A stretch of DNA of 53,534 nt, from positions 1-53,534 of the forward strand of contig NZ_FMTT01000042.1 of NCBI RefSeq assembly GCF_900100345.1, read 5' to 3'. This DNA is from Paenibacillus tianmuensis (lineage in GTDB: Bacteria; Bacillota; Bacilli; Paenibacillales; NBRC-103111). Numbering within the stretch: position 1 is the first letter of the stretch; the number at the start of each line of letters is the position of its first letter. Position numbers and translations under genes: made by a program. Of this stretch, positions 15,901 to 24,037 are shown in pieces. The notes beneath the pieces were generated by a model that did no database searches, was not told the origin of the DNA, and was given only the letters and a program-made list of their open reading frames with translations.

Positions 15901-16125
15901 TTATCCTTCGAAGCCTTTGTAGCCGCCGACACCTTTGACCCATTCGTCTCTCTCGGAATAGGAGTAAATATGCTGCGGGCAAGGGACGCAATGATGGCGA
16001 TTGACGATTTCGACGGGACGAATGACCTGCACGATCTGCGGGTGGTAAAAATCCCGGTAGATCTGGACGGGCGGATCGTAAACGGTTTTGGTCGGGCATT
16101 GCGGATAGCAATCGTAATCATACAT
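15901..16125 (-). CDS. CotD-like spore coat protein
   Basis: This 74-residue protein is rich in Tyr, His, Pro and Cys (MYDYDCYPQC at the start, then YHPQIVQVIRPVEIVNRHHCVPCPQH), the composition of CotD-family inner coat proteins of spores. A ribosome site AAGGAG lies 9 bases before the ATG. On the - strand CATACTAT (16167-16160) matches the -10 of sigma-K, the late mother-cell factor, though I see no matching -35. Expression late in sporulation is therefore likely but not proven. It faces the end of the exporter operon. Confidence 0.75.
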   Translation of the reverse strand: MYDYDCYPQCPTKTVYDPPVQIYRDFYHPQIVQVIRPVEIVNRHHCVPCPQHIYSYSERDEWVKGVGGYKGFEG

Positions 16126-16232
16126 ACGAAGCAGCTCCTTTTGGGATTGGATTTAATCCATAGTATGTGATAAGTGTCTATTGGACTGGGCGAGTTCCCA
16201 GTTCGCCGAATATTCCGAAAAATCAAGTCTCT

Positions 16233-16418
16233 TTATTTTAAGGTTTTTTTAAGCTTTCTTTCATCTTCATTTAAGCTTGACGTAATGTTGAGTTCATAAT
16301 TAGCTCCTATACTAGAAATAAATTCCTTACCACAAACTGGTCGTTCAAAAAATAGCCATACTTGATGATTTTGAGCGAGTTGACAGGGAAGTTTATCCAG
16401 TGGTATGATATCAATCAT
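16233..16418 (-). CDS. Small hypothetical protein, doubtful
   Basis: A 61-residue frame (begins MIDIIPLDKL, ends in a Lys-rich helix) has AT-rich codons like the neighbouring secreted-protein gene and an amino-acid mix that looks protein-like. It has no recognisable ribosome site, and a good + strand promoter (TTGACA 16380) lies inside it. Its 5' end borders the operator array at 16425-16481, so it could be a divergent gene sharing that control region, or a remnant of one. I recognise no family. Confidence 0.3.
   Translation of the reverse strand: MIDIIPLDKLPCQLAQNHQVWLFFERPVCGKEFISSIGANYELNITSSLNEDERKLKKTLK
16380..16409 (+). promoter_or_regulatory. Promoter of the secreted repeat-protein gene
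   Basis: TTGACA (16380-16385) and TATGAT (16404-16409) are 18 bases apart. The transcript would begin near 16416, just before the operator array, and run into the gene at 16510. Confidence 0.6.
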
Positions 16419-16424
16419 AGACAG

Positions 16425-16481
16425 TTGAACATATGTTCAAAACATTTGTTCAAAACAAATGTTCAAGATGTATGTTTGATA
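16425..16481. repeat. Operator-like array: LexA-type palindrome plus 13-bp tandem repeats
   Basis: TTGAACATATGTTCAA (16425-16440) is a perfect palindrome containing GAAC-N4-GTTC, the Bacillus LexA/DinR core. From 16430 a 13-bp unit recurs without gap: CATATGTTCAAAA, CATTTGTTCAAAA, CAAATGTTCAAGA and a weaker fourth copy. A second inverted repeat (AACATTTGTT, 3-base loop, AACAAATGTT; 16441-16463) overlaps it. The array sits between the promoter and the ribosome site, where a bound repressor would block transcription. Confidence 0.6.
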
Positions 16482-16509
16482 TATAAAAAAAGAAAAGGTG
16501 GAGAGAATC

Positions 16510-17175
16510 ATGAAAAAGTGGACTGGAAAAGTGATGGCCTGTACGGTAGCAGCAGCTGTATTGTTTGGTGGGATCGGCGGATTGGCAACAGCGCCTAAGG
16601 CATTTGCAAGTGGGGATGCTAAGAAGGGCGTTCCCGATGCTTCCATTCCTCTGCACAATCGTGTAGATGTTGGTTTGAATTCCATTGTTATTCAGGCTTC
16701 GGGTGTTATTAATTTGAGCTTGGATAATCTGAATGCGGAGCTTAAAAAAGGAAAGTCGATTTCCGATCTGGCCCGTACAAGTGGAATTAGTCGCTCGGAT
16801 TTGATCACTAAATTGACTAACCCGGCACTTGAAAAAGTAGAGAATGCACTAAACCAAAAGAAAATTACGGAAGAAGAAGCGAAGCAATTGAGGGAAGAGA
16901 TCAAAGACAAGTATTCGACGGCCATCGATAAATCAGGCTATCAAGATAAATTAAGTGGAAAATATTCTAAAAAACTTGAGTTGAAAACCAATGTGGAGGA
17001 AGTGGGTGTAGCTAAAGCTCTCGGCATTACTGAAAATGAATTGGATGCAGCGTTCAGCAGGGGCAAAACGATTGCTGAAATCGCCAAAGAAAAAGGCCTC
17101 ACCGAAGATCAAGTTATTACCAGCCTGAAGGATAACTTGAATGTTTACCTGAAAGCATTCATCAATAGAAAGTAA
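16510..17175 (+). CDS. Secreted protein with two related helical modules
   Basis: This 221-residue protein has a Sec signal peptide (Lys-rich start, hydrophobic 8-28, likely cleavage after AFA at about residue 33). The mature part carries two similar modules: 66-103 (NAELKKGKSISDLARTSGIS, then RSDLITKL) and 166-208 (DAAFSRGKTIAEIAKEKGLT, then EDQVITSL), joined by a charged helix with ITEEEAKQLREEI. Such GKSIAxIAxxxG modules occur in exported Bacillota proteins of unknown role. I do not recognise a characterised family. The ATG at 16510 follows AGGTGGAG. Codon use is AT-rich compared with the neighbours. Control by the adjacent array is inferred. Confidence 0.8.
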   Translation: MKKWTGKVMACTVAAAVLFGGIGGLATAPKAFASGDAKKGVPDASIPLHNRVDVGLNSIVIQASGVINLSLDNLNAELKKGKSISDLARTSGISRSDLITKLTNPALEKVENALNQKKITEEEAKQLREEIKDKYSTAIDKSGYQDKLSGKYSKKLELKTNVEEVGVAKALGITENELDAAFSRGKTIAEIAKEKGLTEDQVITSLKDNLNVYLKAFINRK

Positions 17176-17200
17176 GAGCTTCAACACATTTATAGCAAAG

Positions 17201-17226
17201 CCGTCCTTTTATGAGGGCGGTTTTTT
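17201..17226 (+). terminator. Rho-independent terminator
   Basis: CCGTCC pairs with GGGCGG over an 8-base loop and six T follow, 26 bases after the stop of the secreted-protein gene. Confidence 0.8.
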
Positions 17227-17261
17227 CATGCCCTGGATTGGGGGGTCTGGCAAGGGGCAGG

Positions 17262-17291
17262 TTGTTTTACGGCGTAGGAGTTTCGTATAAT
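17262..17291 (+). promoter_or_regulatory. Candidate promoter of the peroxiredoxin gene
   Basis: TTGTTT and TATAAT are 18 bases apart and the gene begins 52 bases later. No PerR-type palindrome is evident nearby. Confidence 0.5.
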
Positions 17292-17342
17292 GCTGGTACA
17301 AAGAAAAAATTGACAAATACGGATGTGAGGAGATGAAGAACT

Positions 17343-17831
17343 ATGCCGCAGCTTCAACCCGGACAACCTGTTCCGGATTTTACTCTGACTGCCGGAAGCG
17401 GGGAATCCGTAACGCTTTCGCAGTTTCGAGGAAAATATGTCGTTCTTTATTTCTACCCCAAGGATATGACGCCGACATGTACGGAGGAATCCTGCCAGTT
17501 CCGCGATTACAACGGACAATTCAAGGCGTTGAACTCCGAAGTGATCGGGATTAGCCCGGACGACCTGAAGTCCCATGGGAAGTTCGCCGCCAAATACGAG
17601 CTGCCGTTCCCGCTGCTCTCCGATCCCGATCACGAGGTATGCGAGTTGTTCGGCGTTTGGCAGCTGAAAAAGATGTACGGTCGTGAATATATGGGCGTGG
17701 TTCGTTCGACGTTTGTCATCGATCCGCAAGGCAAGCTTGTCCATGAATGGCGCGGCGTGCGGATCAAGGGCCACGTCAAGCAGGTGCTGGAAGCCGTCAA
17801 GGAGGCTCAAGCAGGAGTAGAGACCCCGTAG
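17343..17831 (+). CDS. bcp: Thioredoxin-dependent peroxiredoxin (Bcp/PrxQ type)
   Basis: This 162-residue AhpC/TSA-fold protein reduces hydroperoxides using thioredoxin. The peroxidatic Cys46 lies in DMTPTCTEESC and the putative resolving Cys51 is five residues on, the spacing that defines the PrxQ/BCP subgroup. The typical ISPDDLKSHGKFAAKYELPFPLLSD and the conserved arginine in VVRSTFVID follow. GGAG lies 10 bases upstream of the ATG. It is flanked by its own promoter and terminator and appears monocistronic. Confidence 0.92.
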   Translation: MPQLQPGQPVPDFTLTAGSGESVTLSQFRGKYVVLYFYPKDMTPTCTEESCQFRDYNGQFKALNSEVIGISPDDLKSHGKFAAKYELPFPLLSDPDHEVCELFGVWQLKKMYGREYMGVVRSTFVIDPQGKLVHEWRGVRIKGHVKQVLEAVKEAQAGVETP

Positions 17832-17848
17832 CAGCCGTTCATCTAAAG

Positions 17849-17876
17849 GCCGGGAGCAAAGCAGCCCCGGCTTTTT
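17849..17876 (+). terminator. Rho-independent terminator of bcp
   Basis: GCCGGG pairs with CCCGGC over an 11-base loop, followed by five T. Confidence 0.8.
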
Positions 17877-17944
17877 AAGAATGCATACGGGGGATGGCGA
17901 AAACAAACCATAGCAATAAATTTCCAGTAAGGGAGCGTTCGTGA

Positions 17945-19030
17945 ATGCAGCAGTATGAAAAACAATCCAGTCGGATCGTTTATGTAGGAACTTATAATGG
18001 CGGCGGAAACGATTCTTTATATGCGTTAAGCATGAATAAGTCAACCGGGGAGCTGTCTGCCATCGGCGCTTATGCGGAGGTCGAGATGCCTTCCTTCTTG
18101 ACGGTAGATACGGAGCGCAGCAGGCTGTTTGCGGTAAGCGAGCTGCAGGATGAGGCAGGCAAGGAAGGCGGGGAAGTGGCTTCTTACGCTGTGGAAGCGG
18201 AGACTGGGGCTTTGCGCTATATCGGCAAACAGCCTTCCTTCGGCGCTTCGCCGTGTCATTTGGTAACGGACCGTGAGGGAAAGCGGCTCGTTGTAGCCAA
18301 TTATACAAGCGGCAGCGTAAGCTTGTACTCTATCGCGGAAGATGGGAACATCGGTCCATTGGCGGATCGGAAGCGGCATGAGGGACATAGCGTCCGCAGC
18401 GACCGGCAGGAAGCGGCTCATGCGCATTGTACCGTCCTGAAAGATTCCCGCATTTATGTCGTTGATCTCGGAACGGACAAAATCATGATCTACAACATTC
18501 AAGAGAACGCAGAAAACCCGGCGCTTGTTTTGCATGGCGAAGCGCAGGTGCATGCCGGGGCAGGCCCGCGTCATATGGCGTTTCATCCTGACCTTCCGTA
18601 TGCGTATGTGATTAATGAACTGGATTCTACGATTACGGTGTTCGCTTACGGACAAGAAGATGGAACGCTTCGGGAAATCGAGACGGTGTCCGCATTGCCG
18701 GAAGGGTTTGCAGGGGAGAGCTACTGCGCCGATATCCATATCGGGGTGTCCGGGGACTACTTGTACGGCTCCAACCGCGGGCACGACAGCATAGTCGTCT
18801 ACCACATCGACCGGACCAGCGGCAAGCTGGCACTGATCCAGCACGAGCCGACCGGCGGAGCATGGCCGAGAAATTTTGCCGTCACGCCGGACGGAAAATT
18901 CGTGTTGGCCGCCAATCAAAATTCGGATTCCATTGTTACGCTCGCTGTAAATGAAACCACCGGCCGGCTGGAGCCCACAGGTCATGAGCTCCGCATACCG
19001 AAACCGGTGTGCATCCAATTTTTCGAGTAA
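17945..19030 (+). CDS. pgl: 6-phosphogluconolactonase-like lactonase (seven-bladed propeller)
   Basis: This 361-residue protein belongs to the lactonase family (Pgl of E. coli, YkgB of B. subtilis), which hydrolyses 6-phosphogluconolactone in the oxidative pentose phosphate pathway. Repeating blade motifs are visible: SIVTLAVNETTGRL and related VYHIDRTSGKL and YALSMNKSTGEL units, plus the conserved GAGPRHMAFHPDLPYAYVINE and GAWPRNFAVTPDGKFVLAANQ. No signal peptide is present, so it is cytoplasmic. The ATG follows AAGGGAG. It converges with the siderophore-binding gene, only 9 bases apart, without a visible terminator. Some members have other lactone substrates. Confidence 0.85.
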   Translation: MQQYEKQSSRIVYVGTYNGGGNDSLYALSMNKSTGELSAIGAYAEVEMPSFLTVDTERSRLFAVSELQDEAGKEGGEVASYAVEAETGALRYIGKQPSFGASPCHLVTDREGKRLVVANYTSGSVSLYSIAEDGNIGPLADRKRHEGHSVRSDRQEAAHAHCTVLKDSRIYVVDLGTDKIMIYNIQENAENPALVLHGEAQVHAGAGPRHMAFHPDLPYAYVINELDSTITVFAYGQEDGTLREIETVSALPEGFAGESYCADIHIGVSGDYLYGSNRGHDSIVVYHIDRTSGKLALIQHEPTGGAWPRNFAVTPDGKFVLAANQNSDSIVTLAVNETTGRLEPTGHELRIPKPVCIQFFE

Positions 19031-19039
19031 CTTACAGGT

Positions 19040-20032
19040 TTATTTCAGCAGGTATTGCTCCACTTCGTCGAGCAGCTTATTGGCGGCGATGATCCCGCCA
19101 GAGGAGTTCCAAATATCGTCGTTTACTTTAATCACTTTGTTGTTTTTCACGACATTTAAGTTTTTCCAAAGCGGGTCGCTCGTCCAGTCTTTCTCGACGG
19201 CGCTCGCTTCTTTTTTATCGTTATCCCATACGTAATAGAACAGAATGTCTCCGTCCATATCCGGGAGGCGTTCCTTGTTGATTTCGGCCGCAAACTCGTT
19301 CTTGTCCTGCACGGCTGGACGTTGGAAGCCGATTTTGCTGAGCGCAAGTCCTGCAAACGTATCCTTCATGTAAAGCCGGGCTTTCCCTGGAATAAAGCGA
19401 ACAAGAGATACTTTCGTATTGAGCTTCTCTCCTGCCTTGGCCTTCATGTCGGCGATGCGCTTGTCATATTGCTGCAAAAGCTGTTCGCCTTCGGCTTTTT
19501 TGTTAACGGCTTCAGCATAGACCCGGAAGTTTTTCTGCCAGTCGGATTGCAGACGTTCCGAAAATACCGTCGGCGCGATGGCGGCGAGCTGCGTATAGAC
19601 TTTTTCCTGACGCAGTTTATTGCCGAGAATCAGATCGGGCTTCAGCTTGGCGATCGCCTCAAGGTTCGGCTGGTTCTCGTCTCCGACGACTTCAACGCTT
19701 TCCAAATCTTTTTTCAAATGGTCGTACCACGGGTTGCCGGACCAGGATTTAACCGCTCCTACCGGTTTAAAGCCAAGAGCAAGCAAGGCTTCCGTTCCTT
19801 CGTTGGTCAGGACGACGATCCGTTTCGGCTCGGCGGGAACTTTGGAAGAGCCCATCGCGTGGTTGATCGTTAGTTCCGATACCGCTGCCGCAGCCGGCTG
19901 CTTCTGTGCAGTATCATTAGTCGGGGCTGGGGTTTTAGCCGTGCCGCAGCCGCTCAGCATCGCACCCAAGGCGGTTGCGCAGGCCAAGAGCGCGGCAGCG
20001 GATTTCCATTTCGAACGCAAGGATGTAAACAA
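19040..20032 (-). CDS. Iron-siderophore ABC transporter substrate-binding lipoprotein
   Basis: This 330-residue FecB/FhuD-like (class III) binding protein starts at a TTG preceded by GAGAGGGG. The reading frame stays open 49 codons further, but that part would cross the Fur box and the promoter, so I place the start here. The N-terminus is basic, then a hydrophobic stretch ends in the lipobox LSGC. The mature part has VPAEPKRIVVL, EALLALG, the long central helix and SSGGIIAANKLLDEVEQYL at the end. It delivers ferric siderophore to a permease not encoded nearby, so it is an orphan binding protein. Iron repression by Fur is strongly indicated. Confidence 0.9.
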   Translation of the reverse strand: MFTSLRSKWKSAAALLACATALGAMLSGCGTAKTPAPTNDTAQKQPAAAAVSELTINHAMGSSKVPAEPKRIVVLTNEGTEALLALGFKPVGAVKSWSGNPWYDHLKKDLESVEVVGDENQPNLEAIAKLKPDLILGNKLRQEKVYTQLAAIAPTVFSERLQSDWQKNFRVYAEAVNKKAEGEQLLQQYDKRIADMKAKAGEKLNTKVSLVRFIPGKARLYMKDTFAGLALSKIGFQRPAVQDKNEFAAEINKERLPDMDGDILFYYVWDNDKKEASAVEKDWTSDPLWKNLNVVKNNKVIKVNDDIWNSSGGIIAANKLLDEVEQYLLK

Positions 20033-20055
20033 AGATGATACCCCTCTCTTTAATT

Positions 20056-20074
20056 GAAAATGATTATCATTATC
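20056..20074 (-). promoter_or_regulatory. Fur box
   Basis: On the - strand GATAATGATAATCATTTTC matches the 19-bp Fur consensus at 18 of 19 positions. It lies 24 bases upstream of the TTG start of the siderophore-binding lipoprotein gene. Confidence 0.88.
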
Positions 20075-20230
20075 GTGAAAAATTCTACCTCGTTCCATTC
20101 TCCTTGTCAATCCTTTCTTCCATACTCGTCCGGCGTATCTTTTCAAGGCGGCGCTCCGGTCATAAAAGAGAAAATTCATCCATATATTCTATCAATAACC
20201 ATCTCATAGAACTATACGGAGGGATCTCTC

Positions 20231-21646
20231 ATGAAGCGCAGACCGCATGCTATTTCGTTCCGCATGATAAGCACCGTTTGGTGGACATCGATACTTTGCC
20301 TCACGATCCTGTGGCTTACGGTCTTGACGCACACGGCGGGGGCGGCACCCGGTCATGAAGGAGAGGAAGCTTTATTTACGCAGCTGCAATCGGGCAAACG
20401 TATAGCCATCGAAAAAAACTTTACCCCGGCGGAGAAGCCGACGGTGTACCTGACCTTCGACGACGGGCCGAGCAAGCTGACCCCGAAGGTGCTGGACATT
20501 TTGCGGGAAGAGGACGTCCGGGCCACCTTCTTCGTGCTGGGCGGGCAGGTGCAGGAGCGCCCGAATACAGCGAAGCGTATCGTGGAGGACGGCCACGCCC
20601 TTGGCAATCATACCTATAATCACGTCTACTGGGAGCTGTATTCCGATTTTCGCACATTTTGGGAGCAGGTTCAGAAGACGGAAAATATATTGCTGGAGAC
20701 GACGGGCGTCAGGCCGCGTTTGGTCCGTGCTCCGGGCGGAACGTACGGCAATTTTGACGCTTTTTATTTCTATTATTTGGGGCAGGCCGGCTACGAGATT
20801 TACGATTGGACCATCGACAGCGAAGATGCAAGGCGACCTGGGATGACGGCGGACCAGATTGTCCGTGCGGTGGAAAAAGGACCGTTCGGAAACGAGGTCA
20901 TTGTGCTGATGCACGACGGTTCGGGACATGACGAGACGGTTAAAGCGCTTCCCAGGGTCATCCGGTTATTTAAAGAGAAAGGCTACGCTTTTGCTTCGCT
21001 CACCCCGGGAGTGAAGCCGGTACAGTTTTCCAGCGGGAAACTGAAGTGGTCCAGAACGGAAAATCGCGAATCGTTCGATAACCTGCTAACCACTGCGCAC
21101 GAACATCGGGAGCTTTGGGCTGTAGAGGATATTCTGGGCAAGGATAACGCTCCGAAAGCGCTGCCTGGCTCGCCCGCGGCCATCGCTTATACGGAAGCCG
21201 CTCAAAGGGGAGGGCCGGATCGTTTGAATGTGCGTATGGGCGACCGTACGCTTGCTTTAACGAAGGAGCAGTTCCGTTTTCAGGATGGGAGCTATAGGGT
21301 ACCTTTGAGACCATTGATCGCAGCGATGGGCGGAACCGTAGAGTGGAACGCCGAGCGCCGGACGGCGGTCGTCCGCTATGGAGCGATTACGGCCGAATAC
21401 GATTTAGCCCGGCAGGAGCTGAGGATACGGCGTCCTGCAGCCGAATGGAATCCCGAAGCAAAGGCGCACATTCTCCCGTTTCCTGAAATGGAGCTCGCGA
21501 ACGGGACGCTGTATGTGCCGCTCCGTCAAACGTTGGAGCTGCTGGGCGACCGGGTGCTGTCCAGCGACGTTCCGCACGAACGGGGGACTGTGGAGGTGCT
21601 GGCGGCAGTCTATGGCGGCTACTGGACCGGATGGATGCCTATTTGA
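20231..21646 (+). CDS. Polysaccharide deacetylase with C-terminal copper-amine-oxidase-like domain
   Basis: This 471-residue exported protein has an N-terminal membrane or signal segment (about 12-36). The NodB domain (about 70-260) keeps all five motifs: TFDDGPS (catalytic and metal aspartates), HTYNH (metal histidines), RAPGGTYG, the DWTIDSED region and LMHDG. The C-terminal third (about 330-465) looks like one copper-amine-oxidase N-like stalk domain (VPLRPLIAAMGGTVEWN, LYVPLRQTLELLG), common in Paenibacillus surface proteins. It would N-deacetylate peptidoglycan or another amino-sugar polymer outside the cell. GGAGGG precedes the ATG by 7 bases. It is divergent from the Fur-controlled gene. 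Confidence 0.88.
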   Translation: MKRRPHAISFRMISTVWWTSILCLTILWLTVLTHTAGAAPGHEGEEALFTQLQSGKRIAIEKNFTPAEKPTVYLTFDDGPSKLTPKVLDILREEDVRATFFVLGGQVQERPNTAKRIVEDGHALGNHTYNHVYWELYSDFRTFWEQVQKTENILLETTGVRPRLVRAPGGTYGNFDAFYFYYLGQAGYEIYDWTIDSEDARRPGMTADQIVRAVEKGPFGNEVIVLMHDGSGHDETVKALPRVIRLFKEKGYAFASLTPGVKPVQFSSGKLKWSRTENRESFDNLLTTAHEHRELWAVEDILGKDNAPKALPGSPAAIAYTEAAQRGGPDRLNVRMGDRTLALTKEQFRFQDGSYRVPLRPLIAAMGGTVEWNAERRTAVVRYGAITAEYDLARQELRIRRPAAEWNPEAKAHILPFPEMELANGTLYVPLRQTLELLGDRVLSSDVPHERGTVEVLAAVYGGYWTGWMPI

Positions 21647-21764
21647 CGACCATGAGGAAACCTCTCGCGCAAGTCTAAAAGCTACGAAAACCGGACATAC
21701 TGAATGCTAGAATGCAAGATTTGGAAAAGCTTGCATACCAAGATTCAGGCAGGAGGTTTTCAGG

Positions 21765-22739
21765 ATGACGAAATCTGTAAATGTGACCGATTCGCCGCAG
21801 GCGGTGCTTGAGCGGATCGTGTATCAGGTGGAAAAGGTCATCGTAGGCAAACGGGAGGTCATCGAAAAGCTGCTCGTAGCGCTGCTTTGCGGCGGGCATG
21901 TGCTGCTGGAAGACGTTCCCGGCGTAGGCAAAACGATGCTTGTGCGCGCGCTGGCGAGAACGATCGACAGCACCTTCAAGCGGATTCAATGCACCCCGGA
22001 TTTGCTGCCGTCCGATCTGACCGGGGTTTCGGTGTATAACCAACGCAGCGGCGAATTCGAATTCCGTCCGGGACCTCTGCTTGCCCACATCGTATTGGCC
22101 GACGAGCTGAACCGCACATCGCCGCGGACGCAAGCCGCCATGCTGGAGGCGATGGAAGAGAAGCGGGTGACGGTCGACGGAACGACTTACCCGCTGCCGG
22201 AACCGTTTTTTATTCTGGCGACGCAAAATCCCGTCGACTTCGAGGGCACGTTCTCGCTGCCCGAAGCCCAGCTCGACCGGTTTATGGTGAAGCTGCGTCT
22301 CGGTTATCCCGACCCGCTTGGCGAGGTGGAGATGCTGGGCCGGATGGAAGAGCCGTTTCCGCTCGCTCAAATTCGTACGGTCGTCCTGCAGGAGGAATTT
22401 GTCTCCCTTCAAAAAGAAGCCCGCGCCGTTCATGTCGACGATACGATCAAGCAGTACATCGTCCAGCTTGCGACGGCAACCCGTGGGCATCCAGACGTCT
22501 CGCTCGGCGCCAGTCCCCGGGCTTCGGTCGCATTGATGCGGGCCTCTCAGGCGCAGGCGTTCCTGAAGGGCCGCAGCTATGTCATCCCGGATGACGTAAA
22601 GGAGCTGGCTGTCCCCGTACTGGCGCATCGCTTGACGCTGGCGCCGTCTGCGCTGCTGTCCGGCCGTCAGGCGGAAGCTCTTGTCGCTTCGGTCGTCGCG
22701 AGCGCGCCGCTGCCGGTCCGCCGGCATGCCGCAGGCTGA
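21765..22739 (+). CDS. MoxR-family AAA+ ATPase
   Basis: This 324-residue cytoplasmic ATPase has Walker A in EDVPGVGKTM, Walker B VLADELNR, the sensor motif ATQNPVDFEGTFSLPEAQLDRF, and a C-terminal lid domain. MoxR proteins act as chaperone-like assembly factors, nearly always beside a DUF58 gene, as here. AGGAGG lies 8 bases before the ATG. The next gene begins 14 bases after the stop, so the three genes to 26504 form an operon. An 8-bp inverted repeat (ATGCAAG ... CTTGCAT, about 21711-21735) lies in the upstream gap. Confidence 0.9.
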   Translation: MTKSVNVTDSPQAVLERIVYQVEKVIVGKREVIEKLLVALLCGGHVLLEDVPGVGKTMLVRALARTIDSTFKRIQCTPDLLPSDLTGVSVYNQRSGEFEFRPGPLLAHIVLADELNRTSPRTQAAMLEAMEEKRVTVDGTTYPLPEPFFILATQNPVDFEGTFSLPEAQLDRFMVKLRLGYPDPLGEVEMLGRMEEPFPLAQIRTVVLQEEFVSLQKEARAVHVDDTIKQYIVQLATATRGHPDVSLGASPRASVALMRASQAQAFLKGRSYVIPDDVKELAVPVLAHRLTLAPSALLSGRQAEALVASVVASAPLPVRRHAAG

Positions 22740-22753
22740 AGAAGGCGGCAGAC

Positions 22754-24037
22754 ATGCGGAGCTTATTGGTGATCGGATGGATCGGGGGCTGCGGGGTGCT
22801 TCTCGGCTGGTGGGCGTTTGGCTGGGGCGGCCGGACGGCTTGGTTTTTGGTTTATGTCTGGGCTTTTTTCGTTGTTTATCTCGGGTTGTTTCGCGTTGCG
22901 GCTGGACGCGGGCTGCGGATAGAAAGACTGTCTGACGGGATGGAGGTTGCTCCGGAACACATCCAGTGCGGGTCGAGCGCTGACCGGTTTGTCTATAGCG
23001 GGGAACCGGTAACGATGGCCTACCGCCTTTCCGCGGCCTGGCTGCCGCTGTTCGGCGGGCGGTTGCGGGTGGAGGAGCGTTGGGTACACGAGGGCACCGG
23101 CGAGCGGATCGTCCGGCGAGGAACGGCAGAAGCGGGCTTCCGACGCGACGCCGTCATGCGCTGTACGGTACATGGGCTTGCCCGCGGCGTGTACCGGCAG
23201 GAGGCGCTGATCGTGAGCGCCGTGGACGCTTTCGGGCTTGTGCAGGCGAAGCGCGAAAGCGCAGGCGGCGGGCAGCTGTGGGCGCTGCCCGGAGGTTCGG
23301 GTACGGCGACGCCGCTGCCGGGCGCGGCCCCAGAAGGGGCGCGTCCGGCTTCCCGGCGGCCGCCGGGTTCGGACCCCGTGCCGCAGGTGAGCGGCACGCG
23401 GCCTTACGCGCCAGGAGATCCGCTTCGCCGGATCCATTGGCGCAGCAGCGCGCGCACGGGCGAGCTGCGCGCGAAAGAGACGGAGCTGCCTGCCGCCGGG
23501 CGGCAGCTCATCGTGCTTGACGCGGCCGGAGCCGGAGGGAGCGCAGGAGCCGCCTTGTGGGCGGACCCTGCGCTCGCGGCGGCGGCGGAGGCCGCGGCGG
23601 GGCTTGCGCGGCGCGCGCTTGAGCAGGGCGCGCGGGTGCGACTGGCCGTCAGCGACGGCCAGTCCGGCGCCGCCGAGGCGCAGGGGCGCGGGCGCGACGG
23701 CGAGCTGCTGCGGCTGCTCGCGGCGGTGCCGCGCGGCGAGGCGCGCGCCGACGCGTTCGCCGAGCTCGCGCTGCGCGAAGCGCGGAGTGCGGGCGGCGCG
23801 GCGCTCACGCTCGTCACGGCCCGCGCCGACGCGCAGCTGGCCGCGGCTTTGCGCGGGCTGCCGCGGGGCGCCGCGCGCGTCGTATACGTGCACGAGCCCG
23901 GGGCGGCATGGCCCGGGCCCGCGCACGCATGGGTGCGGCAGCTCGAAGCGCTCGGCTGCCCGGTCACGATCCTGGCGTCGCATAGGCCCGCTGCGGCGCC
24001 GAGAGGAGGTGCCGCCGATGCCGCTATCGGCACCTAA
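22754..24037 (+). CDS. DUF58 domain protein
   Basis: This 427-residue protein has two N-terminal membrane helices (about 2-50), a beta-rich region, and the DUF58 signature YAPGDPLRRIHWRSSARTGE at about 215-235, followed by a von-Willebrand-A-like fold. DUF58 proteins work with MoxR ATPases and transglutaminase-like membrane proteins in an envelope process that is not defined. From about residue 250 the sequence becomes extremely rich in Ala, Gly and Arg and the DNA strikingly GC-rich (about 23260-24180). The end overlaps the next gene by 20 bases, whose ribosome site is inside this one. Confidence 0.85.
   Translation: MRSLLVIGWIGGCGVLLGWWAFGWGGRTAWFLVYVWAFFVVYLGLFRVAAGRGLRIERLSDGMEVAPEHIQCGSSADRFVYSGEPVTMAYRLSAAWLPLFGGRLRVEERWVHEGTGERIVRRGTAEAGFRRDAVMRCTVHGLARGVYRQEALIVSAVDAFGLVQAKRESAGGGQLWALPGGSGTATPLPGAAPEGARPASRRPPGSDPVPQVSGTRPYAPGDPLRRIHWRSSARTGELRAKETELPAAGRQLIVLDAAGAGGSAGAALWADPALAAAAEAAAGLARRALEQGARVRLAVSDGQSGAAEAQGRGRDGELLRLLAAVPRGEARADAFAELALREARSAGGAALTLVTARADAQLAAALRGLPRGAARVVYVHEPGAAWPGPAHAWVRQLEALGCPVTILASHRPAAAPRGGAADAAIGT

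Noticed and set aside
17226..18308. 360-residue frame on the - strand across bcp and the start of pgl
   Set aside because: It spans two real genes and their terminators and has no family resemblance.
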